Source: Bacillus sp. F19 | GTDB taxonomy: Bacteria; Bacillota; Bacilli; Bacillales; Bacillaceae | DNA length: 64,000 nucleotides | NCBI GenBank assembly: GCA_023823795.1 | Contig: CP085710.1 | Location: 4,056,001-4,120,000, forward strand | Reading direction: 5' to 3' | Shown here: positions 33,860 to 44,700 of the stretch, one piece after another | Layout of the letters: the number at the start of each line of letters is the position of its first letter | Numbering within the stretch: the stretch's first letter is position 1 | The notes under the pieces: generated by a model | Seen by the model: the letters and a program-made list of their open reading frames with translations, nothing else | Databases searched by the model: none | What the model was told of the DNA's origin: nothing | Translations under genes and position numbers: made by a program

Positions 33860-35613
33860 TTAAGGATCTTCTCTCTTATTTCCTGGGAAACACGATTCAT
33901 CAATTCACGATGGATGCTGACACGGGTTTGACGATTTGTGCGCACTTCTATGATGTTCAAACCTTTTTTAATGACAGCATCTGACACTGCTGATCGGAAT
34001 TCCTCCCATGTTGCCGGCAGTGTATATGAGGCGTCATAAAGATTGGCAGCATGTTTAAAATCAAGACCTGTTGGAGTACCGAATAAGGTTTCAAAATGCT
34101 TCTCTTCTTTTGACTGCGGAAGAAACGAAAAGATTCCCCCCCCATCGTTATTAATAAGAATGATGGTCAGATTAAGTTTGTGCATGTTAGCAGCAAGAAG
34201 TCCATTCATATCATGATAAAAGGACAGGTCCCCGATGACTAAAAAAGTTGGATAATCTGTGCGGGCACCAGCACTCATTCCAAGTGCTGTTGAAACGATC
34301 CCATCGATTCCATTTGCCCCTCGGTTGGCATAAACGGCAATGTCCTTTTCCGTGTTGAGGAAATAGTTATCAAGGTCCCGGATGGGCATGCTGTTTCCTG
34401 CTATCACTTGACACTCCTGGGGAAGCGCATGCTGCAATTCACGAAAGACATTCCCTTCAAATAGGTCGCCGCCTTTATCTTCGGCAGATCCTAATAACTC
34501 ACGCGAAACAAGATTTACTTTTCTCCATAACTGCAGCCAATCCGTATCTTCCTGAGTCTTGACCTGTCTGATAAGTTCATGGCACAGCCAGCTCTCCTTG
34601 CATTCAATCATTTCCGCCGCCATTAAGGTCGGTTCCCTCCAGCCGCCTTGTCCATCGACAACAATTTGACGGATATCATCTGTACTCTTCAAGAATAAAA
34701 ACAGCGGCTTTGAAACCGGCATAGCTCCGAACCGAATAATGATTTCAGGCTTAAGCTGATCTGTTATGTATTCATCCTTCATAAATGCATCATAGCATTC
34801 AATGACTGATGATTGATTATGAGCCCCTGTTCTTAAATGGGAAAGGGGATCAGCAAGAATCGGGTACTTCAGGACGGAGGATAGATGCACTGCTGCTTCA
34901 GCAAAATCAGGATCGCGCAGTTCTCCGCATATGATCAATCCCTTTTTTTCTTGTGAAAGGAGTTCAGCTAAGCGCAGTACATCACAAGCATCAATAATTG
35001 ACGAACCTGCCGTTACTTGCACCTGTTTAGGACGATCATTCAGGCTTGTCCATAAATCTTCAGATTCTAAATCAGGTACAAGAGGTTCTCTGAACGGAAA
35101 ATTCAGATGAACGGGTCCTGATGGAGAAGAAATGGCTTTGCCCGCTGCGCGTGCCGCCATTGTTCTTCCATAATGAAGAAGCTCAGCAGTATGCTCCGGA
35201 ATAGCCATATCAGCAAACCATTTTGCATAGCGTCCGAACAGATGCAGCTGATCGATTGCCTGCGGAGCACCCACATCTCTAAGCTCATGCGGACGGTCCG
35301 CCGTTAAAACAAGCAAAGGCACTCTTGAATAGAATGCCTCAACAACTGCCGGAAAATAATTAGCTGCCGCCGTTCCTGATGTACAAAGCAAAGCAACAGG
35401 TCTTTGCTGCATCTTAGCCAGGCCAAGGGCAAAAAAACCTGCTGATCGTTCATCAATCAAAATATGAATGTTTATATCAGGATGCTCAGCCATCAGCATG
35501 GCCATAGGCGTTGATCTTGATCCGGGGCTAATAACCGCATCCCGAACACCCGCTTTAGTTAATTCATCAACAAAACTTGCTGCGTAAAGGGTTAAAGATT
35601 TATTTGCACTCAT
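33856..35613 (-). CDS. menD: SEPHCHC synthase MenD
   Basis: 585 residues, a thiamine-diphosphate enzyme. The N-terminal domain has the catalytic glutamate context ISPGSRSTPM and DERSAGFFALG; the C-terminal ThDP-binding domain has the GDLSFYHDMNGLL...NNDGGGIF motif. It joins 2-oxoglutarate to isochorismate. The ATG at 35613 follows ggaggag; it overlaps menF by 14 bp. Confidence 0.96.
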   Translation of the reverse strand: MSANKSLTLYAASFVDELTKAGVRDAVISPGSRSTPMAMLMAEHPDINIHILIDERSAGFFALGLAKMQQRPVALLCTSGTAAANYFPAVVEAFYSRVPLLVLTADRPHELRDVGAPQAIDQLHLFGRYAKWFADMAIPEHTAELLHYGRTMAARAAGKAISSPSGPVHLNFPFREPLVPDLESEDLWTSLNDRPKQVQVTAGSSIIDACDVLRLAELLSQEKKGLIICGELRDPDFAEAAVHLSSVLKYPILADPLSHLRTGAHNQSSVIECYDAFMKDEYITDQLKPEIIIRFGAMPVSKPLFLFLKSTDDIRQIVVDGQGGWREPTLMAAEMIECKESWLCHELIRQVKTQEDTDWLQLWRKVNLVSRELLGSAEDKGGDLFEGNVFRELQHALPQECQVIAGNSMPIRDLDNYFLNTEKDIAVYANRGANGIDGIVSTALGMSAGARTDYPTFLVIGDLSFYHDMNGLLAANMHKLNLTIILINNDGGGIFSFLPQSKEEKHFETLFGTPTGLDFKHAANLYDASYTLPATWEEFRSAVSDAVIKKGLNIIEVRTNRQTRVSIHRELMNRVSQEIREKILK

Positions 35614-37024
35614 GTTTGACTCCTCCAAGCGCAGAGAGCATAGGCTTAAGCTTAATCAGTGTTTCCTGATATTCCATTTGAGGATCGGATTCTGCTACAA
35701 TGCCGCATCCTGCAAACAGGGTTGCCTGATTGCCTTCAATTAAGCCGGATCTTATAGCTACTGCAAACTCACCGTTGTTTTCAGCATCAAGCCAGCCGAC
35801 AGGACCGGCATACCAGCCGCGGTCCATAGGTTCTATCTCTCTGATCATTTCAACTGCAGCCATTTTCGGGTATCCGCCTAAGGCAGGTGTAGGATGAAGT
35901 TTTTCTACTAAGTTCAATAAGGAATACCCGGCCTTCATAGACCCTTCAATCGGTGTATACAAATGCTGAATGTTTTTCGTTTTCAATAATTGCGGGCGAT
36001 CTGAAACCTTTACTTGGCTGCAGCATTCCTCAAACGAATCTTTAATCATTTTTACAACAATCGCGTGCTCAATCAGATTTTTTTCATCATTTAAAAGAGC
36101 TGTCCCAAGCTCCGTATCTTCTTGTTTGTTCTTCCCTCTTTTAATAGAACCGGCCAGACATGTTGAAAGCAGCCTGCTGTTTTCCTTTTTGATCAGACGT
36201 TCTGGTGTTGCACCAATAAAAGATTGACGGCCATTTTCAAAAGAAAAGATAAAGCTTGTAGGCTGCTCTTTCTCCAGTTTGTTTAAAGCTGAATAGATAT
36301 TAATGTTGTGATCATACTTTAATTGTACTTCTCGTGCCAGCACCACTTTATCAAGCTCACCGCTCTTAATGGAATCTGTTGCTTTTTTTACTGCAGAAAG
36401 CCATGTTTCCGTATCTGCCTCTTTTAACGTGTAATTATTCACAGATTCTTCTCCGGCGCCTGAATTTCCTGTCAGGACTTCATTAGCAATCGTTGTAAAA
36501 TGATTCGCACAAGATTCAAGATCATCAGCCGGCTTTATCACACGATTGATTGTCAGAAACGAATCTCCGTCTTTTACTGTAAGCATGACCGACGGCAAAA
36601 AGAATTTTGCCTCAGGGTATTTGTTCCAGCGCTCGTTTCTGCGATTATGCGGATCAAAAGAAAAACCGCCAAATAACAAAGCACCTGTCCCTATATGTGC
36701 GTGCGCAGCATCTTCATAATGCGCCATTTTTTTAAAGCGCTTCCAATCAGACTCAATCCGCCCAAAACGATCACTTTCGGCAGAATCATTTTCTACCGTG
36801 CATTCGTTTCCCAAGCCTGTAATCGTAAAGCGTGAACCAGGAGCTGCCCAATAAAACCGCTCGCCTAAAAAAAGCCGCTCGCCAGCCGCATAAAATTGGA
36901 GGGGGTTCATCGAATCATTCAACGTCTTGATCTGGCTTAATATGACCGGTTTATCAAACTGTCTGGCTTCCTCCAAAGCACGCTTTATAATCTCCGTAAA
37001 TGTATGTTTTAATGCCGTAATCAT
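35600..37024 (-). CDS. menF: Isochorismate synthase MenF
   Basis: 474 residues of the chorismate-binding family. KVVLAREVQ, FIGATPERL, LAGSIKRG and GGYPK with the C-terminal GCGIVAESDPQ are conserved motifs. It commits chorismate to menaquinone. The ATG at 37024 follows ggaggg; the longer frame to 37090 would run through the promoter. First gene of menFDHBEC. Confidence 0.95.
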   Translation of the reverse strand: MITALKHTFTEIIKRALEEARQFDKPVILSQIKTLNDSMNPLQFYAAGERLFLGERFYWAAPGSRFTITGLGNECTVENDSAESDRFGRIESDWKRFKKMAHYEDAAHAHIGTGALLFGGFSFDPHNRRNERWNKYPEAKFFLPSVMLTVKDGDSFLTINRVIKPADDLESCANHFTTIANEVLTGNSGAGEESVNNYTLKEADTETWLSAVKKATDSIKSGELDKVVLAREVQLKYDHNINIYSALNKLEKEQPTSFIFSFENGRQSFIGATPERLIKKENSRLLSTCLAGSIKRGKNKQEDTELGTALLNDEKNLIEHAIVVKMIKDSFEECCSQVKVSDRPQLLKTKNIQHLYTPIEGSMKAGYSLLNLVEKLHPTPALGGYPKMAAVEMIREIEPMDRGWYAGPVGWLDAENNGEFAVAIRSGLIEGNQATLFAGCGIVAESDPQMEYQETLIKLKPMLSALGGVKHECK

Positions 37025-37060
37025 TGGAAATCCCTCCAAAACCGAAAAATCGCTTATATT

Positions 37061-37090
37061 AAGATACACCTCAGGGGAAAGAGGTGTCAA
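37061..37090 (-). promoter_or_regulatory. Probable promoter of the men operon
   Basis: TTGACA - 18 bp - TATCTT on the minus strand. The spacer holds an inverted repeat ACACCTC / GAGGTGT (37066-37087), which could be an operator. Confidence 0.6.
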
Positions 37091-37238
37091 TAGTACTTGG
37101 GCAAAGAAATGGTATAATAGAAATAACGACTATTATCCTTATTATATTACTACCCTGGCAACATTAAAATCAAAAGCTATCGCTGAAGAAATTTCCCAGT
37201 GAGGGAATTAAATGATTGTTCAAACATTTGTAAAAGGA

Positions 37239-37267
37239 TTGACACAATATTGTAAATTTCCTACACT
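37239..37267 (+). promoter_or_regulatory. Probable SigA promoter of menA
   Basis: TTGACA - 17 bp - TACACT, about 55 bp before the menA start. Confidence 0.7.
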
Positions 37268-37321
37268 TAATTCTGGGAAGCAAACGTGCTCCATTTGGTT
37301 ATAAAAGGGGAGAAATCTTTG

Positions 37322-38257
37322 ATGCATACACAATCACACACTACACAAAACGTGCCTTCCATCAAACCGGATAAAAGCTGGAAAGTATGGTGGATGCTGC
37401 TCCGTCCTCATACATTATCTGCAGCCTTTATTCCTGTTACGATTGGTACGGTTCTTGCTTTAAATGAAGGTCAGGTTCATATCTTATTATTTCTAGCTAT
37501 GCTGATTGCATCCATCCTAATCCAGGCTGCAACCAACATGTTCAACGAATATTTCGATTTTAAGCGAGGACTTGATAATGAAAACTCAGTCGGAATTGGG
37601 GGAGCTATTGTCAGAAACGGTGTGAAACCGAAGACAGTTCTAAACCTTGCTTTCGCATTTTTCGGCGTCGCTGTCCTATTAGGCGTATATATTTGCATGA
37701 GTTCCACTTGGTGGATCGCTGTTATAGGATTAATCTGCATGGCTACAGGCTATTTTTATACAGGCGGCCCTATGCCAATTGCGTACACTCCATTTGGAGA
37801 GCTCGTTGCCGGTTTCTTTATGGGAATGGTAATTATCCTGCTTGCTTATTACATTCAAACTGGAACAATTTCACCGATCAGCATTATTATTTCCATTCCC
37901 ATCGCTTTCCTGGTTGGAAACATCATGCTATCAAATAATATCCGCGACCTTGATGGTGATAAAGAAAATGGACGCAAGACCCTTGCGATCCTGATTGGAC
38001 GCAAAAAAGCGATTATTTTCCTCGCTTCAATGTTCGCTGCTTCCTATGCTGTCATCTTAATCATGATTGCACTCGGCTATTTGTCCTTTTGGGCGCTTTT
38101 AGTCTTAATAAGCACCCCTAAAGCATACAGTGCCGTAAAAAAATTCTCAGGCAAATCATTGCCGCTGGAAATGATGCCTGCGATGAAAGCAACAGCTCAG
38201 ACAAATATCCAATTTGGCTTTTTGCTCGCACTAGGTTTATTCATAAGCACGATCTAA
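37322..38257 (+). CDS. menA: 1,4-Dihydroxy-2-naphthoate polyprenyltransferase MenA
   Basis: 311 residues with about eight membrane helices. UbiA-family signature NMFNEYFDFKRGLDNE (first Asp-rich motif) and NNIRDLDGDKENGRKT (second). It attaches the polyprenyl tail to DHNA in the membrane. Transcribed away from menF. The ATG at 37322 is supported by aaagggga; the frame extends 12 codons upstream without support. Confidence 0.95.
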   Translation: MHTQSHTTQNVPSIKPDKSWKVWWMLLRPHTLSAAFIPVTIGTVLALNEGQVHILLFLAMLIASILIQAATNMFNEYFDFKRGLDNENSVGIGGAIVRNGVKPKTVLNLAFAFFGVAVLLGVYICMSSTWWIAVIGLICMATGYFYTGGPMPIAYTPFGELVAGFFMGMVIILLAYYIQTGTISPISIIISIPIAFLVGNIMLSNNIRDLDGDKENGRKTLAILIGRKKAIIFLASMFAASYAVILIMIALGYLSFWALLVLISTPKAYSAVKKFSGKSLPLEMMPAMKATAQTNIQFGFLLALGLFISTI

Positions 38258-38262
38258 ATCTG

Positions 38263-38291
38263 CACGGCCCTTTGACGGGCCGTGTTTTTTT
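38263..38291 (+). terminator. Terminator of menA
   Basis: CACGGCCC-tttgac-GGGCCGTG with a seven-base T run. Confidence 0.92.
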
Positions 38292-38477
38292 GTGCATTAT
38301 TTACAATCATGATTTAGATGATTATGTTCATACTAAGAAAAGCAGAACACCCTTTTAGCTCCCTCATGATGATGATTTATTTTGTCCGAGGAGTCGGGGG
38401 ATGGAGCTAGACACCATTGGCGAAAATTTATACACATTTAAAAAATACTTATTTTTTAAGGAAGGAGCGTGAATGGA

Positions 38478-39224
38478 ATGCTTAACAGCGGTCAAATAGC
38501 TTCCTTTCGCTCACAGCTTGATGCAAGAAAAGCAGAAATCGAGCATCATCTGCAGGAAAACCAACATTTTGGACTTGAGCAAAGCTTCGGGCACGATTCT
38601 ACTGGAGAGCTTTCAAGCTACGACAACCATCCGGGCGATGAGGGTACAGAGCTTTATGAGCGTGAAAAAGATATCGCTTTAAATGAGCATGTTGAGGAAG
38701 AATTAAGTGATATAAATCGAGCACTTGCAGCCATCGAAAAGGGAACTTACGGGGTATGCGAAGTATGCGGAACAGATATACCTGAAGGAAGACTTGAAGT
38801 GCTTCCGACTGCAACAACTTGCAAGGAACATTCCCCGGAGCAGGCTATTTCTCGCTCGAGACCGATTGAGGAAAGCATACTTGAGCCGGCATTCGGACAA
38901 TTCGAATACGATGAAAGCGATTCGGAAGCTTATGATGCGGAGGACTCTTATCAGGACGTAGAGCGCTTCGGCAACTCTGAAACTCCTTCTGACATGGAAT
39001 ATCCTGTTGATTCATACAACGACGTATACATGGAGAACGATGACCCAACAGGGTATGTAGAGGATTATGAAAATTTCGCGGCTACAGATATTGAAGGAAA
39101 GAACGTAACCGTGTATCCAAACATACAGCATAGACAGTATGAACATACACTCGATGAAGAAGGACTGATGACTCCTTTCGGGGATCTTCCTGCATCAGAA
39201 AAAGAACCATATAGTGAGGAATAA
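38478..39224 (+). CDS. yteA: YteA-family sporulation-associated DksA/TraR-like protein
   Basis: 248 residues. An N-terminal coiled coil with SSYDNHPGDEGTELYEREKD is followed by a DksA-type segment GTYGVCEVCGTDIPEGRLEVLPTATTCKEH, in which three cysteines form a partial C4 zinc site. A long acidic C-terminal tail follows. It matches the YteA family, found beside menA in B. subtilis and linked to sporulation. The ATG at 38478 is chosen over a GTG nine bases upstream because the GTG is too close to ggaaggag. RNA polymerase binding is an inference from the fold. Confidence 0.87.
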   Translation: MLNSGQIASFRSQLDARKAEIEHHLQENQHFGLEQSFGHDSTGELSSYDNHPGDEGTELYEREKDIALNEHVEEELSDINRALAAIEKGTYGVCEVCGTDIPEGRLEVLPTATTCKEHSPEQAISRSRPIEESILEPAFGQFEYDESDSEAYDAEDSYQDVERFGNSETPSDMEYPVDSYNDVYMENDDPTGYVEDYENFAATDIEGKNVTVYPNIQHRQYEHTLDEEGLMTPFGDLPASEKEPYSEE

Positions 39225-39337
39225 AAGCAAAAGCGTCTTGTTAAGCTCCGAAAGCAAGATAAGAATCCGGCAGAAATCAGCGAATCGATTCTGATCAGGA
39301 GTTAGAAGAACATCAATTTTATGCTTTTCATAATCTT

Positions 39338-39369
39338 AAACAGAGTTTCCGCCCCGGAACTCTGTTTTA
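39338..39369. terminator. Bidirectional terminator after yteA
   Basis: AAACAGAGTT-ccgccccgg-AACTCTGTTT, T-rich on both sides, between yteA and the converging SRPBCC gene. Confidence 0.82.
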
Positions 39370-39812
39370 ATTTGTTTCCGCGATTTTTTTCAGCTCCTTT
39401 GCCCGGTCTGAGATAAATTTTTGCATATACCTCTCTAGAAATAATAAATCTGCGGCTTTGCCCAAAAACCCTAATGGAGATTGATAGTCAAAATGATCAA
39501 TCATCACTGTTTCATTTCCTGAAGCAACGAAAGTATGAGTATGAATAAAAGACTTAAATGCTCCTTTAACCATCATATCTTTAAATTCATAAGGTATGTT
39601 CATCTCTGTTATTTTGGAAGACAGTCTTTGCTTTATACCGAAGTGCACGGCTTCCCATTCTTCGAGAAGCCCGGAAGTTACACCGCCAACCGCTTTCTCT
39701 TTTGTTTTTTTAGTCGTTTTCGGATGGACTTCTACATTCCGTGCGAGGTCAAAGCAGACTTCGATTGGCGCTTTAATACTCTTATCCCCTTTATATGACG
39801 AACTTCTTTCAT
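39367..39812 (-). pseudogene. SRPBCC-family protein, frameshifted and internally shortened
   Basis: The intact frame from a GTG at 39648 (93 residues) carries only the last two thirds of a START-like SRPBCC domain (HFGIKQRLSSKI..., VKGAFKSFIHTH.F). The reading continues upstream without stop as KAPIEVCFDLARNVEVHPKT, the family N-terminus, but no start codon occurs in that frame. One extra base in the A run at 39772-39774 would link it to an ATG at 39810-39812. About five residues expected between GVTSGL and EWEAVHFG are missing. No good ribosome site precedes the ATG. A decaying gene is likely; a sequence error would not explain the missing residues. Confidence 0.6.
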
Positions 39813-39885
39813 TATTAATGGAAAACAGAAGGGTTTTCTTTCTTTATGACGAATGTTTACAAAAAAAAGCAAAGAGGTGACCATT

Positions 39886-40677
39886 TTGAACGCACATGAA
39901 ATTGATTACAAGATTTATGGAGATGACATGCAGTTTGTTGAAATTGAGCTCGATCCAAGTGAAAGTGTAGTAGCCGAGGCCGGGGGTATGATGATGATGG
40001 ATGACGGCATTGATATGGAAACCATCTTTGGTGACGGATCAGAGCCAAAGGGTTTGATGAGCCGTTTAGTAGGTGCCGGTAAGCGTGTTATTACTGGAGA
40101 AAGTTTATTTATGACGGTCTTTACAAATAAAGCTGGGGGCAAAAAGCAAGTTTCATTTGCAGCGCCCTATCCAGGCAAAATCATTCCTGTCGACTTAAAA
40201 GAAATGCAGGGAAAGGTCGTTTGTCAAAAAGACGCTTTCCTCTGTGCTGCTAAAGGTGTGTCTGTCGGAATTGATTTTCAGAAAAAGTTAGGAACCGGTT
40301 TTTTTGGCGGTGAGGGATTCATTATGCAAAAATTAGAAGGAGACGGACTTGCTTTTCTGCATGCTGGAGGTACGATACATAAACGGCAGCTTGCACCTGG
40401 GGAACGCCTGAAAATCGATACAGGCTGTCTTGTCGCGATGACGCGGGACGTTCACTACAACATTGAATATGTCGGGAAAGTCAAAACGGCCTTCTTCGGC
40501 GGTGAAGGATTATTTTTTGCAACTGTACAAGGACCTGGGACAGTATGGGTACAATCACTCCCTTTCAGCCGTCTTGCTGACCGCATTTTTGCCAATGCTC
40601 CAAGCACCGGCGGGAACGCTTCAGGAGAAGGCAGTATTCTGGGCGGACTTGGACGATTGCTTGATGGAGATAATTGA
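39886..40677 (+). CDS. AIM24/TIGR00266 family protein
   Basis: 263 residues, mainly beta-strands, of the TIGR00266/AIM24 family: [13 protein letters not shown] near the N-terminus, GGFFGGEGF-type glycine-rich turns, and [19 protein letters not shown] near the end. The TTG at 39886 has an agaggtga site at the right distance, so it is preferred to the upstream ATG at 39853. Cytosolic, function unknown; members are often next to stress or tellurium-type genes, not seen here. Monocistronic. Confidence 0.85.
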   Translation: MNAHEIDYKIYGDDMQFVEIELDPSESVVAEAGGMMMMDDGIDMETIFGDGSEPKGLMSRLVGAGKRVITGESLFMTVFTNKAGGKKQVSFAAPYPGKIIPVDLKEMQGKVVCQKDAFLCAAKGVSVGIDFQKKLGTGFFGGEGFIMQKLEGDGLAFLHAGGTIHKRQLAPGERLKIDTGCLVAMTRDVHYNIEYVGKVKTAFFGGEGLFFATVQGPGTVWVQSLPFSRLADRIFANAPSTGGNASGEGSILGGLGRLLDGDN

Positions 40678-40688
40678 TAATTCGGTAG

Positions 40689-40717
40689 ACGCATGAAATT
40701 TTCATGCGTTTTTTTCC
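40689..40717 (+). terminator. Terminator of the AIM24 gene
   Basis: ACGCATGAAA / TTTCATGCGT with a T run, 12 bp after the stop codon. Confidence 0.88.
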
Positions 40718-40820
40718 TGACTTACTATCAATGCGATTATCAAAAGCTTGTACATCGAAATCTTGATTTTTTTTCGAAATCAGAGAACATATTGGCAAAT
40801 CTTTAAAATACTAAACAGCA

Positions 40821-40848
40821 GAAAACCCGCTCAACAGGCGGGTTTTCA
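40821..40848 (-). terminator. Terminator of the glg operon
   Basis: GAAAACCCGC-ctgttga-GCGGGTTTTC on the minus strand, just after glgP. Confidence 0.85.
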
Positions 40849-40853
40849 AATAC

Positions 40854-43259
40854 TTAATGAATAACAGGAATCGGCTGGATATCCCAAATGCCATCAGCAT
40901 ACTCATGAATCGTCCGGTCACTTGAGAAATAACCAGAGTGAGCAATATTAAGAAGTGCTTTTTCAAGCCACTTATCTTGGTTTTTGTAAGCTTTTTCAAG
41001 TTGTTCCTGGGCATTGACATAGGATGCAAAGTCACGTAAAACAAAATATTGATCATTTTCATAAAGCAGAGAGTCTTTAATCGCTTCAAACTCATCTTCT
41101 GTATCAGGGAAGAATCCGTTTGTGAGCTGATCGACCACTTGTCTGATCCGCAGATCATGATGATAATACTCAGATGATCGATACCCGCCATTTTCGTAAT
41201 AATTCAGAACCTCATCGGCATTTAAGCCAAAAGTGAAGATGTTTTCTTTTCCGACTTCTTCTAAAATTTCAATGTTCGCTCCGTCCAAAGTTCCCATTGT
41301 GAGCGCACCGTTCATCATGAATTTCATGTTTCCTGTTCCAGATGCCTCTTTACTGGCAGTTGAGATTTGTTCACTTACATCTGTCGCCGGGAAGATATGC
41401 TCTGCGAGCGAAACCCTGTAGTTTTCCATGAAAATGACTTTCATCATCTGCGAAACCTTAGGATCGCTGTTCACTTTATCTGCAAGCGAGTTAATTAGTT
41501 TAATGATCTTTTTCGCATAATAGTAGCCTGGGGATGCCTTGGCTCCAAATATAAACGTTCTTGGATAGATCGTAAAGTTTGAATCCTCTTTCAGCCTGTT
41601 ATAAAGATACATGATGTGCAGCACATTTAACAGCTGTCGTTTATATGCATGAAGACGCTTAACCTGAACATCAAAAATCGAATGTTTATCGACGGCAATT
41701 CCCGTTTTCTTTTCGATAATGTCTGCAAGAATCGCTTTTCTTTTTCGTTTAACGGCTGCAAATTCTTCTTTTAAAAGCGGATTATAGATATGGCGTTTTA
41801 GTTCAATCATGAGGTACGGGTTTTTAATCCAGTCGGTCCCGATTGTTTCGGTAATGAGATTTGTCAATTCTGGATTGGCTTTAAGCAGCCATCTGCGGTG
41901 AGTGATTCCATTGGTTTTGTTATTGAACTTTTGAGGATAAATTTGATGGAACAATTTCATTTCCCGGTTTTTCAGAATGTCAGAATGGATCTTTGCGACT
42001 CCATTGACGCTGTGGCTTCCGACAATCGCTAAATGGGCCATTTTCACGTCACCGTGAGCGATAATCGCCATATTTTCAATACGCTTCCAATCTCCAGGGA
42101 AACGATTCCACAGATCTTTGCAGAATCTTTCGTTTAATTCCTCTACAATCATATAGATTCTTGGGAGCAGCGGCTTAAAGATATGCAGCGGCCATTTTTC
42201 AAGCGCTTCAGATAATGTCGTATGATTCGTATAAGATATCGTATTAAATGTAATATTCCAAGCTTCTTCCCATTCCATATGCTCTTCATCAAGCAAAATT
42301 CTCATCAGTTCCGGGATGGCAAGAACGGGATGAGTATCGTTTACATGGATGGCAACATGCTTGTGGAATTCATGCAGGGTATCATTCTTTTTAAGGTAAG
42401 ACCGGACAATGGACTGCAAGCTTGCAGAGACAAGGAAATATTGCTGCTTAAGTCTGAGAATCTTTCCTTCGTCATGCGTGTCATCCGGATATAAAAACTC
42501 CGATACTGCTTCTGTTTCACGTTTATAAGCAAGAACATCACGGTGAGGCGGATTTGGAGAAGGCTCAGCGTTCCAAAGCCTCAGCGTATTAACTGTGCTC
42601 GTTTCATACCCAATCACAGGCATATCATAAGGTACAGCCATAATATTTTCAAAATGAACATGGCGGAAGTCAAGCTTACCATCTTCGTATACATGTTCAA
42701 CTTTTCCCCAAAACGGAATCTCAATCGCCTGATCCGGCTTACGGACTTCCCATACATTTCCGTGTCGTAACCATTGCTCAGGCAACTCCACTTGATAGCC
42801 ATCCACAATCTTCTGATCAAAAAGACCATGTTTATACCTGATGCCAAGACCATGTCCCGGCAAATTTAATGAAGCAAGCGAATCTAGAAAACAAGCAGCA
42901 AGGCGGCCTAAACCGCCATTGCCAAGACCTGCATCTGCTTCACTTTCTTCAATCTCTTCAAGGTTGATGCCAAGATCATCAAAGCCTTCAAGCACAACGT
43001 CACGAATGCCCAAATTTAAAAGATTTTGTCCGAGCAGTCTCCCAAGCAAAAACTCAATCGATAAATAATAAACTTGTTTGTTGTTGCTTGCCCGGTTCCA
43101 TTCGTTCGTAGTAATCCAATTGCTGCTGATATGTTCTCTTACCATATTTCCAAGCGTTTGGTATTGATCACGTTTTGTTGATTCAGCAAATTTTTTTCCA
43201 TAACTCATTTCCAAGCGCTTAAGAAAACTGTCTTTAAATTCATTTTTGTTAGAGAACAT
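40854..43259 (-). CDS. glgP: Glycogen phosphorylase
   Basis: 801 residues, the usual length of bacterial glycogen/starch phosphorylase. [17 protein letters not shown] near residue 115, [19 protein letters not shown], and the PLP-lysine motif [14 protein letters not shown] are present. It releases glucose-1-phosphate from glycogen. Last gene of glgBCDAP; overlaps the glgA end by 11 bp. The ATG at 43259 is preferred to an upstream GTG. Confidence 0.96.
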   Translation of the reverse strand: MFSNKNEFKDSFLKRLEMSYGKKFAESTKRDQYQTLGNMVREHISSNWITTNEWNRASNNKQVYYLSIEFLLGRLLGQNLLNLGIRDVVLEGFDDLGINLEEIEESEADAGLGNGGLGRLAACFLDSLASLNLPGHGLGIRYKHGLFDQKIVDGYQVELPEQWLRHGNVWEVRKPDQAIEIPFWGKVEHVYEDGKLDFRHVHFENIMAVPYDMPVIGYETSTVNTLRLWNAEPSPNPPHRDVLAYKRETEAVSEFLYPDDTHDEGKILRLKQQYFLVSASLQSIVRSYLKKNDTLHEFHKHVAIHVNDTHPVLAIPELMRILLDEEHMEWEEAWNITFNTISYTNHTTLSEALEKWPLHIFKPLLPRIYMIVEELNERFCKDLWNRFPGDWKRIENMAIIAHGDVKMAHLAIVGSHSVNGVAKIHSDILKNREMKLFHQIYPQKFNNKTNGITHRRWLLKANPELTNLITETIGTDWIKNPYLMIELKRHIYNPLLKEEFAAVKRKRKAILADIIEKKTGIAVDKHSIFDVQVKRLHAYKRQLLNVLHIMYLYNRLKEDSNFTIYPRTFIFGAKASPGYYYAKKIIKLINSLADKVNSDPKVSQMMKVIFMENYRVSLAEHIFPATDVSEQISTASKEASGTGNMKFMMNGALTMGTLDGANIEILEEVGKENIFTFGLNADEVLNYYENGGYRSSEYYHHDLRIRQVVDQLTNGFFPDTEDEFEAIKDSLLYENDQYFVLRDFASYVNAQEQLEKAYKNQDKWLEKALLNIAHSGYFSSDRTIHEYADGIWDIQPIPVIH

Positions 43260-44700
43260 GACTCCCACTCCTAGTCATTAAATCAGCATATAGCTGGTTG
43301 TATTTAAACGCTGACTGCGCCCAACTGTAGTCTTCTTTCATCGCTGTTTTGACAAGGCTGTTCCAGATGGTTTTATTTTTATAAATAGAGCATGCGCGAT
43401 TAACGGTGTTCTTCATATCGTGAGCATTGAAGTTGGTGAACGTAAAGCCATTCCCCTCGCCTGAATCATCGCGGTAGGATGTTACAGTATCATTCAGGCC
43501 GCCTGTTTCTCTTACAATCGGAATCGATCCGTACCGAAGAGCAATCAGCTGGCCAAGACCGCATGGTTCAAACTGCGAAGGCATTAAAAAGAAATCCGAG
43601 CCCGCATAGATGCGGTGGGCAAGCGGCTCATCAAATCCGATATATGCTTTGCACTTATCAGGATACAGCCACTCCATGTGCCTGAAGAAATCCTCGAACT
43701 TTTTCTCTCCGGTTCCAAGGATAATGATCTGCATATCTGATTGAAGCATTTCATGCAGGACGCGATCGACCAGATCAAGGCCCTTTTGCTGTGTTAAACG
43801 AGTGACCATTGTAAGAAGAGGCGTATCCTCTTTTTCCGGAAGGCCAAACATCTTCTGAAGCTCTTTTTTATTCTTTGCTTTGTTTTTGACAGAGTTTTCA
43901 TCAAACGGAAACGCTATGTATGGATCGTCCTCCGGATTATAAATCGCATCATCAATTCCATTTAATATCCCTACAAGGGATGCTTCCTTCACCCGCAGCA
44001 GCCCATCAAGACGCTCACCGAAGTATGGGGTCTGAATCTCATTCTTGTAGGTAGGGCTTACTGTTGTAATCATATCTGAAGCCACAAGAGCTGCTTTCAT
44101 AAAGTTCACAAAGCCATGGAATTCCAGCTGATCTGCATTAAAATACCGGTCATCAAGACCAAGTAAATCATGCAGAATATCTCTTGGGAAAATACCCTGA
44201 AATTGCAGGTTATGAATCGTAAAAACCGCTTTCATATTTTCATAAAACGATTGAGAAGCGTACTCTTCTTTTAATAGGAATGGCACCATGCCTGTATGCC
44301 AATCATGACAATGAATCACATCAGGCTGGAAATCGACTGCTTTAATCGAATCCAGAACAGCTCTAGAGAAAAAAGAGAAACGCTCCCCATCATCATAGTG
44401 GCCATATAAAGAATCACGCTTAAAATAATATTCATGATCGATAAAATAATACGTGACTCCTTCAAATTCCAGCTGTTCAATTCCGCAATATTGTCTTCTC
44501 CATCCGACAGGAACAACAATATCTTTGATTTTTTTCATTTTTGACCGGAACCGCTCCGGAATTTGACCGTATTTAGGTAAAATCACTCGAATATCTGTTC
44601 CAAGACGCTTTAATTCCTTGGGCAGCGCCCCTGCAACATCCGCCAGACCCCCTGATTTTACAAAAGGGACACATTCCGATACAACAAATAATACCTTCAC
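43249..44700 (-). CDS. glgA: Glycogen synthase (ADP-glucose)
   Basis: 483 residues, GT5 family. The N-terminal KSGGLADV motif binds ADP-glucose; the C-terminal [25 protein letters not shown] motif follows. It elongates alpha-1,4-glucan. The start is a GTG that overlaps the glgD stop (GTGA), showing translational coupling. Confidence 0.96.
   Translation of the reverse strand: MKVLFVVSECVPFVKSGGLADVAGALPKELKRLGTDIRVILPKYGQIPERFRSKMKKIKDIVVPVGWRRQYCGIEQLEFEGVTYYFIDHEYYFKRDSLYGHYDDGERFSFFSRAVLDSIKAVDFQPDVIHCHDWHTGMVPFLLKEEYASQSFYENMKAVFTIHNLQFQGIFPRDILHDLLGLDDRYFNADQLEFHGFVNFMKAALVASDMITTVSPTYKNEIQTPYFGERLDGLLRVKEASLVGILNGIDDAIYNPEDDPYIAFPFDENSVKNKAKNKKELQKMFGLPEKEDTPLLTMVTRLTQQKGLDLVDRVLHEMLQSDMQIIILGTGEKKFEDFFRHMEWLYPDKCKAYIGFDEPLAHRIYAGSDFFLMPSQFEPCGLGQLIALRYGSIPIVRETGGLNDTVTSYRDDSGEGNGFTFTNFNAHDMKNTVNRACSIYKNKTIWNSLVKTAMKEDYSWAQSAFKYNQLYADLMTRSGSHVL

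Noticed and set aside
40463-40696. Frames overlapping the AIM24 gene and other strongly overlapping opposite-strand frames
   Set aside because: They lie wholly inside well-supported genes and lack ribosome sites.
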